From Sternotherus odoratus (taxonomy: Eukaryota; Chordata; Testudines; Kinosternidae): DNA of 64,000 bases. Positions within the stretch are counted from its first letter, which is position 1, and every line of letters begins with the position of its first letter. Location: assembly GCA_032164245.1 (NCBI GenBank), contig JAVMKO010000003.1:91511890-91575889 (forward strand). The letters are read 5' to 3'. The notes under the pieces were generated by a model. It saw only the letters and a list, made by a program, of their open reading frames with translations. It searched no databases and was not told the origin of the DNA. Positions 58,251 through 64,000 of the stretch are shown here, piece after piece. A program made the position numbers and the translations under genes.

Positions 58251-58371
58251 AGGGTGACCAGATATCCCGATTTTATAGGAGCAGTCCCGATATTTGGGGC
58301 TTTGTCTTATATAGTCACCTATTACCCCCCACCCCAGTCCTGATTTTTCACATTTGGTGTCTGGTCACCCT
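58251..58371. mobile_element. Short MITE (copy 2)
   Basis: AGGGTGACCAGATATCCCGA...GTGTCTGGTCACCCT: same length and body as 34005-34126 (shared TTTTATAGG, TTTGGGG, TATTAC.CCCCACCC, GATTTTTCACA). The terminal inverted repeats are better preserved than in copy 1, but no target duplication is visible. Confidence 0.85.
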
Positions 58372-58539
58372 GCACAGAGGGGAGAGCACCTTTAACAGGA
58401 ACCCTTCCCCCAGAAAGGCTGAACATTTAGCCCGGGCCAGGCAGGAAGCCCCCGGAAAGCCGTGGAGTGCCTCGCTTTGTGTGTGAAAACAGTAGCGGAG
58501 ATTGGGCTGTAATTTGACTGTTCTCTTTGGCTTCGCTCC

Positions 58540-59480
58540 AGAGCCAAGGCCAAGTGGTTAATCTCCCCACCACCCTGGGGAGTGGGGAAGTCAGCTGCAG
58601 CCGGAGGCCTCCCCGGGGAGGGGCCGAGCCCGCGAGCAGCGCTGCGGCTGGAGGAGGGGGAAGGGGGAGTGTTACCAGCCGCCCCCGGCAGCACGGGAGG
58701 AGCAGGAAGTTTGGAGAATCAGTCGCTGCCCTAGAGCCTGAGCGGAGCGGCAGGAGCCGCCACAGGACGCGGCGCTGCGGGTCGGGCACCTACCGCCGGC
58801 GAGACTGCAGGAGCCCAGCGCTCTGCGCCCCCCGCCCCCGGATTTAAACACTCAGGGGTGTGCGGAGCCGGCCGGGAGCTGCCGCCGCCGGCATCCCGCG
58901 GAGAGCGAGCGGGCGCTTTGTCCTGCGGAGCCGGTTTCCGCCTCCACAGATGCGGATCCTCAGGTAGCGCGTTCCCCGGGGAGACCCGAGCGCTCCCGCG
59001 CCCCTCCTCCCAGTGCAATGGGTGTCCTCCCCCAGGGGTCGCAGCACGGAAGAAGCGGGGCTGCAGGGAGCCGGCTGGGTCCCCCACCTCCCCGCCCCAG
59101 CAGCGGCGGCGGCGGGGGAACTATTGTCCGGCTGGCTGCGGAGCAGGCAGGGGCTGGGCTGGAGGAGGAGGGGCGGGCTGGCTCCGTGGGGGCGGGAAGG
59201 GGCGTCTGGGGGAGCCGCTCCGCACCCGCCGGGGTACGGCAGGGCTAAGCCGCCGCCTCGCGGGGTTACTGGGCGCTTTAGGGACAGAGAAGCGCCGCGC
59301 TGGGGCGGAGAGAAAGGTGAGGCCGCCCCCGGCTCTAAACCGGGGCTCGGGCGCCCGGGCGGTTCGCTGCGTGTTTGTTACCTGGGGAGCGAGGTGGGGA
59401 CGCGGTTCCTTCGCACGCCTGCTCTGCTGGTGAGCACGAGCCTTTAGGTCCTAACACGGGGGAAGGCGGTGAGCGGGGCT
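58540..59480 (+). promoter_or_regulatory. CpG island; candidate promoter and first exon
   Basis: This is the only GC- and CpG-rich block in the window that is not a tandem array or transposon. It contains an ETS-like GCAGGAAGT (58700), GC boxes (GGGGCGGGC near 59170) and a TATA-like ATTTAAA (58841-58847). Good splice donors on + include AAG|GTGAGG at 59317 and CTG|GTGAGC at 59431. That favours rightward transcription with a non-coding or mostly non-coding first exon; downstream exons would lie beyond 64000. Open frames in the island overlap on both strands and match nothing I recognise. The gene is not identified. Confidence 0.6.
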
Positions 59481-61340
59481 GGGACTGGGGCTGGAGGGAA
59501 ACACCTGGCGTGTTTCAACTTCGTTAAGCTCTGGCATCTGAGGCAGGGGACAAGCTATTGCACTAGCCTTCCTGAGAAAGTAGCTACCGCCACTGTCCTG
59601 CCTGGGGATCCCCTGACCAGTGTAAGCCACTGGAAGAGCCATTGTGCCCACAACCTTTCTGATACGGAACATTCTTTTGGACTCCAGCCCATTCCTTCAG
59701 GTATGTTTCACTGAATGAGAAAAATCCATCCACAGTAGAAGTTGTTTGGACTACCCTCCTTCCTTATGGGCCCCACCCTTTCTACTCCAGCCTTGCAAAA
59801 ATCGGGCATGTAAATAATGTTCTGTAAGCATATCACATCAGGTAGTAAAGTGATATGTTTATGAAGGCTACAAGCAATGTTCAGCTGTTTTTGTCACCAC
59901 TTTTGTGTTTGGCTAAAATTGTGATCTTAAAATCTGAGCAAAGGAGATATTTTGTGCACACAGCACCAGAAGTAGTTTTCATTAACATTTAACAGTGCAT
60001 TATACAAGCTCTGAAATTGTAATACAGGTTGCATAATGCCTCTGTTTTGGACCATATGTTACAGCCAAAATGGATGGTGTTAATTAATTGGAATTAAACT
60101 CTATAAATTTGAATGTATTTTTAATTAAATCTGACCCTTTTAATATAAATGTAGTTATCGTCAATTTGGTTCTGGTGTCTGTTCCCTAAAGCATTTAAAT
60201 ATGTGACCAATCATATTCATATATAACTTCTCTTTTGGGGTACAGTGGGGTCTTCCTGTTTCCCTTTTGGAGCTCTGACAATTTCTCTAGTCCCTATCCT
60301 TGGTTTCTTTTCCTGACCCTGAGGGCCTTATGTGACAGCCCTTGTCCTTCTGGAAGGATAGAATAGGAACTCTTCAGAACCCATCAACTCCAATCTTTAA
60401 TCAGCCAAAGGGTAATTGTTGAAATGAAGTGACTCATCTTATTCTCCTTTTCTTTGCAAGGCCACAGCACTCCCAGCATGAGGAACAAGGGGCCTTGAAC
60501 AAAACACAATTAAACATTGGGCTGGCTCTTGGTATCTCTTTTAATTGGGGTATTAATACAGTTGTGATTTAACTTTTCTTGCTCTTCCAATCCTAATATT
60601 GTTTGTATTAAAAGTGTGAGCAAATAATGACATGAAACTGCATACGTAAATCACAATGAATGGGTGATTTAAAAATAATAATTAATGCTAACTCTATATT
60701 AGTAATAGTCTTCTTTGTGTCTCTGTTTCCTTACTGGAGGGAATTGCCTAACACTTGTGGTTCAGATTTCCACAAGTGTTTCTTGCTCAAGCCTCTAGCT
60801 AAATTTATAAAGGAATCCTGTTAGCTTGTACAAAGCTAAATTTGGCTGTAGCAACTACTGGATGTATAACCTAATTGTGGTTAGAAAGGTACATATGTAA
60901 CTGTCTTAAGCTTTATTTTGAAACTTCTGATTTTTGTGGCATGTTCTTAATTCTGAAAACTTTTAAAGATGCACATGGATGCTTTGGCTGATAATATATA
61001 CAAAATATGAATAAAGTTAAACCTTTTTAACTCCACAGATACTTCTTTTAGAATAGTGGAAGGTGGCAGAGGCTGAAGTTCTTGCCCCTAGAGGGCATTC
61101 AATGGTGCCCTTATGCATCCAAATATTCAGTTTTTTAACTTTAGCTCCCCTCTTCAATGACAAAGTTGACAAACTGGAAACTATGCACAATGCTCTGAAA
61201 ATGTTTCAGTAGTTTCAATATTAAATGTTTGTCATATTATCATTGTGTTAGCATATTATTGGATATTTCTAAAAGTTTAAACAATGTAGAGTGGGATGTT
61301 GGTAGATTTATATATGTTATAATGTTTAGAACTTCTATAA
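59481..61340. other. Island shore, no gene recognised
   Basis: Sequence becomes AT-rich again. TTCAG|GTATGT at about 59700 is a plausible further splice donor following an open frame (59469-59714) without known domain. If the island is a promoter, this stretch would be first-intron sequence. Confidence 0.4.
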
Positions 61341-61344
61341 CTAG

Positions 61345-61390
61345 ATTTGTTAGTTTCTAAGGTGCCACAAGTACTCCTCATTGTTAGAAC
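61345..61390. mobile_element. Penelope-type terminal fragment
   Basis: GATTTGTTAGTTTCTAAGGT then GCCACAAGTACTCCTCATTG matches the arm word set of the foldbacks, in a second subfamily form (AGTACTCCT instead of AGGACTCT). Confidence 0.55.
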
Positions 61391-62385
61391 TTCTCTGTCA
61401 ATAATATACCATTGTTTGTTCTTACTGATATTAACCATACTTCTTTTGTCTTTTTAAAGAGGAAAAGTTGTGCTAGAAATAAACACAGAGTATACCTTTC
61501 AAACTGCTTTAAGTTTGGGGTCAAATATTTCTCCTTTTGAAAGTCCTGTGTGACTCTTTGAAAGCTTGCCACAAATTGTCCTCCTTTTAATAGATGGTGC
61601 AAGATTTCTTAACTAGAATGCCTTTTAATTGTTATAATTTAGAGAAAGAAGTTTAGAAATATAGCTTCTAAAAGGTTAATCTCTGTCCAAATTGTTAGTA
61701 CTTTGTGGAACAGAGCGAGAGCATATTTAAGTGCACCTTTGAAGTGAAGCCCAGGGGGAAGATGATTTAGTACATGGCTTTTGAGATCTTTTCAGTAGAG
61801 GACCTCTGCTTCCATTAAACTTATTTATGGAAATCACAAAGAAGTAACCTTATTTGCTGTGAGTTATCTTCAACTTTCCTTGAACAGGATGTAAGGGTGG
61901 GATCTGTGAAAGGATTTAGGTCTGGTTTACCCTAAAAAGTTAGGTGGACCCATCTACATTGCCTGACGGTGTGAAAAAATCCATGGTGGGGGGATTCTTG
62001 CATCAACCTACCTATTGCCTCCTGAGGAGGTGGATTACCTAGACTGATGAGAGAACCTCTCCCGTTGGGACAGGTAGGTAGTGTTTTACATTGAAGTGGT
62101 ACAGTGGCACAGCTGCAGCATAGTGTGTTGAGTGTAGACAAGGTCTTGTGTTGCAGTGCATCATAGCACCTAGAAAATCCCAGGAACGATGCTGCAATTC
62201 ACAAAGCTGAATTAGACACCTAGGATCCCTATATGATGAATGGGGAAAGATAAGTACCTAAGAATGTGATGCACAAAAGCCAACATGCCAGGCAGAGAGC
62301 TAGCTAATGGGAGATGCTGATGAGAGCTGTCTCAAGCCCTACCCATCTCACAGAGGTAGATGCCTTCCGGAGCCTGGACTTAGAC
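61391..62385. other. No gene recognised
   Basis: Non-coding AT-rich sequence. Confidence 0.5.
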
Positions 62386-62500
62386 CAGGTTTTCTCAAAT
62401 GCAACCACCAGGGTTCTTTTTTGTGGCCACAGCCTTCCTGGGTGGTGACTGGCAAAGCGGTGCTTCCTCCTTCAGGGCCACCAGCAAATGCTGGTCCGGG
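62386..62500. mobile_element. hAT-like left-end fragment
   Basis: CAGGTTTTCTCAAATGCAACC and TTGTGGCCACAGCCTTCCTG resemble the start of the fragment at 51331. It runs directly into the 40-bp array. Confidence 0.4.
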
Positions 62501-62773
62501 CCGGCTGCCGCCCCGGTCCCCTTCGCCGGCGGCGGGCGGGCCGGCTGCCGCCCCGGTCCCCTTCGCCGGCGGCGGGCGGGCCGGCTGCCGCCCCGGTCCC
62601 CTTCGCCGGCGGCGGGCGGGCCGGCTGCCGCCCCGGTCCCCTTCGCCGGCGGCGGGCGGGCCGGCTGCCGCCCCGGTCCCCTTCGCCGGCGGCGGGCGGG
62701 CCGGCTGCCGCCCCGGTCCCCTTCGCCGGCGGCGGGCGGGCCGGCTGCCGCCCCGGTCCCCTTCGCCGGCGGC
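62501..62773. repeat. Perfect 40-bp tandem array
   Basis: The unit CCGGCTGCCGCCCCGGTCCC + CTTCGCCGGCGGCGGGCGGG is repeated about 6.8 times without a single substitution visible. Because 40 is not a multiple of three, each forward frame reads through all three phases and stays open, giving spurious Arg/Pro-rich frames. Confidence 0.97.
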
Positions 62774-62861
62774 TCGTTGGTTTTTTTAATTAAATAACGG
62801 ACTTCTTGATTTAACGGACACCCCCTCGCCTGAATTAGTCCATTAAATGGAGGTTTTACTG
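62774..62861. mobile_element. Right end of a pogo/Tigger-like element
   Basis: Read on -, the end is CAGTAAAACCTCCATTTAAT followed by GGACTAATTCAGGCG and TGTCCGTTAAATCAAG, a Tigger-type terminus, with TA (62862-62863) outside. The matching left end was not found upstream of the array. Confidence 0.6.
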
Positions 62862-62863
62862 TA

Positions 62864-64000
62864 TATTGAATTTCTCTTTGTGCAGTTAATAGATGCAGAT
62901 CTCTAAGAATTAAGTGTGCAGCACTGGATTTTGTTTCTTAAAAAACAAACAAAACATTCAGAGTGGGTATTATAAAATGTGTAAAACTCCAAGTGATGAA
63001 TACAACTTTAAAAACAAATAGCCTGAAATATAGAATTCGTGTTTTTCTTTTTTTAAAGACTCAAATCAAAATATTTGATAAAATAAAAGAAAGTTGCGGA
63101 ATTCTTCCTATGAAAGTAAATCTGAGAAACAATCTATAAATCAACATTTACAATTCTAAGTTAGTTTAAAAGAATGTGTCCTCTGCATACAAAGCAAAAT
63201 ATAAACAGGAACCTACAACAGAATAATTTTCTAGGGGAATTAGAGGAATACATTTTATCTGCATAGAGTTGCTGAAGCACATTAATTACTGCAGTAGAAA
63301 TTAAATTACCTTAGGCTTCTTGGAAATGCATTACAAATGCGTAAAATACCAACAACCATTAGTGTACTGTAAACATAACATCTTTGAAGTGTGGTATTAC
63401 TCTGAAAAGTAATGGTAGAATATGGCATTCTGTTATGCAACAACAGATCAACTCCCTGACTCTTTTCAGTGTCTTCACAGCTGCTGATATTAGTAACAAA
63501 AATAACATTTTACTACTGTTTATTCCCACCATATGTTGTGCAATTTTAAGAGAAGGTGTGTGGGAGTCACTCCAGCCCTCTACCAAATTTGAAGAAAATA
63601 GGGACTGTAGGAGTGTCACTGAATTTGTAGTTTGGCATGGAGAACCTATGGTGGTGATGAGCATGGACTGAATTTGCAGGCCAATTGGAAAAGATTCTGT
63701 TTTACTTGCAGAGTGAGAACATCTGACATGGAAATCACTGAGAGAGGACAAACATGGATCCCTATAATACCATTTAAATTATTTTTTTACAAAGATGTTT
63801 TTCAGAGAAGAACTATACTTCAAGCAGACTTTTTTTTTTCTAAACTGAGTCTTTTGTTCTTGGGGCCCAGAGAAACTTGCCAAGCTCATCTGTGTATCTT
63901 TAACAGTATTGCGGAAAACATTCCCCCCACCCCACCCCCCCGCCAAGTCAGGCTCATGGCTTAAAAACTGAGAGGTTTTTTTATTCCCCCCCCCCTTTTG
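62864..64000. other. No gene recognised
   Basis: AT-rich non-coding sequence to the end of the window. Open frames at 63359-63964 overlap on both strands and have no known domain. Confidence 0.5.

Noticed and set aside
58949..58962. ATGCGGATCCTCAG as a coding start followed by a GTAGCG donor
   Set aside because: Weak start context, weak donor and only a few codons. It cannot be tied to a known protein, so the island is reported without a coding call.
58858..59447. Open frames of 144-191 residues in the CpG island
   Set aside because: Overlapping frames in different phases with low-complexity composition; nothing recognisable and better explained by GC-rich untranslated sequence.
62307..62797. 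160-residue Arg/Pro-rich open frame and a possible CRISPR-like array
   Set aside because: The 40-bp units are contiguous with no spacers, and all forward frames are open because 40 is not a multiple of three. The genome is eukaryotic.

Overview
The window reads as intergenic or intronic DNA of a turtle, probably a cryptodire. The main clues are tRNA-derived SINEs of the Cry type (16980-17246, 28103-28263, 54096-54181), CR1 LINEs that share the SINE 3' tail, Penelope-type foldback pieces, and many PIF/Harbinger, hAT and pogo/Tigger DNA transposons. The genus is inference; the repeat classes are seen in the sequence. No complete host protein-coding gene is recognisable. Nearly every long open frame lies in a transposon or in a GC-rich tandem array.

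Layout. 1-3530: no gene. 3987-5046: non-autonomous Harbinger element with TAA target duplication and a GC-rich minisatellite inside. 5899-6592: unclassified element with long inverted repeats next to TTAA. 7440-11051: relic of an autonomous Harbinger transposon. It has a two-exon SANT/Myb-type accessory gene on + and a convergent transposase pseudogene on -. A hAT MITE interrupts exon 1, and an antisense ORF lies in the intron. 12549-12815: Penelope-type foldback with hammerhead-like cores. 16980-20940: Cry SINE, LTR-like piece, G-rich minisatellite, pogo/Tigger element and microsatellites. 21000-35000: mostly unique sequence with a Tigger MITE, CR1, Cry, hAT, MIR-like, Harbinger MITE and an old LINE. 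36262-37135: a hAT inside a hAT inside a MIR-like SINE. 37380-38957: CR1 reverse transcriptase split by a solo LTR. 43060-43825: L2-type LINE fossil. 44769-45811 and 46935-48703: two hAT elements with perfect 8-bp target duplications, both loaded with tandem arrays. 58540-59480: the only convincing CpG island and the best candidate for a host promoter and first exon, probably transcribed rightward out of the window. 62501-62773: a perfect 40-bp tandem array beside a Tigger-like terminus.

Overall, the window is a stratified record of mobile elements. Several insertion orders can be read from target duplications and interrupted reading frames. Boundaries come from reading the sequence by eye; family names come from remembered features, with no database search.
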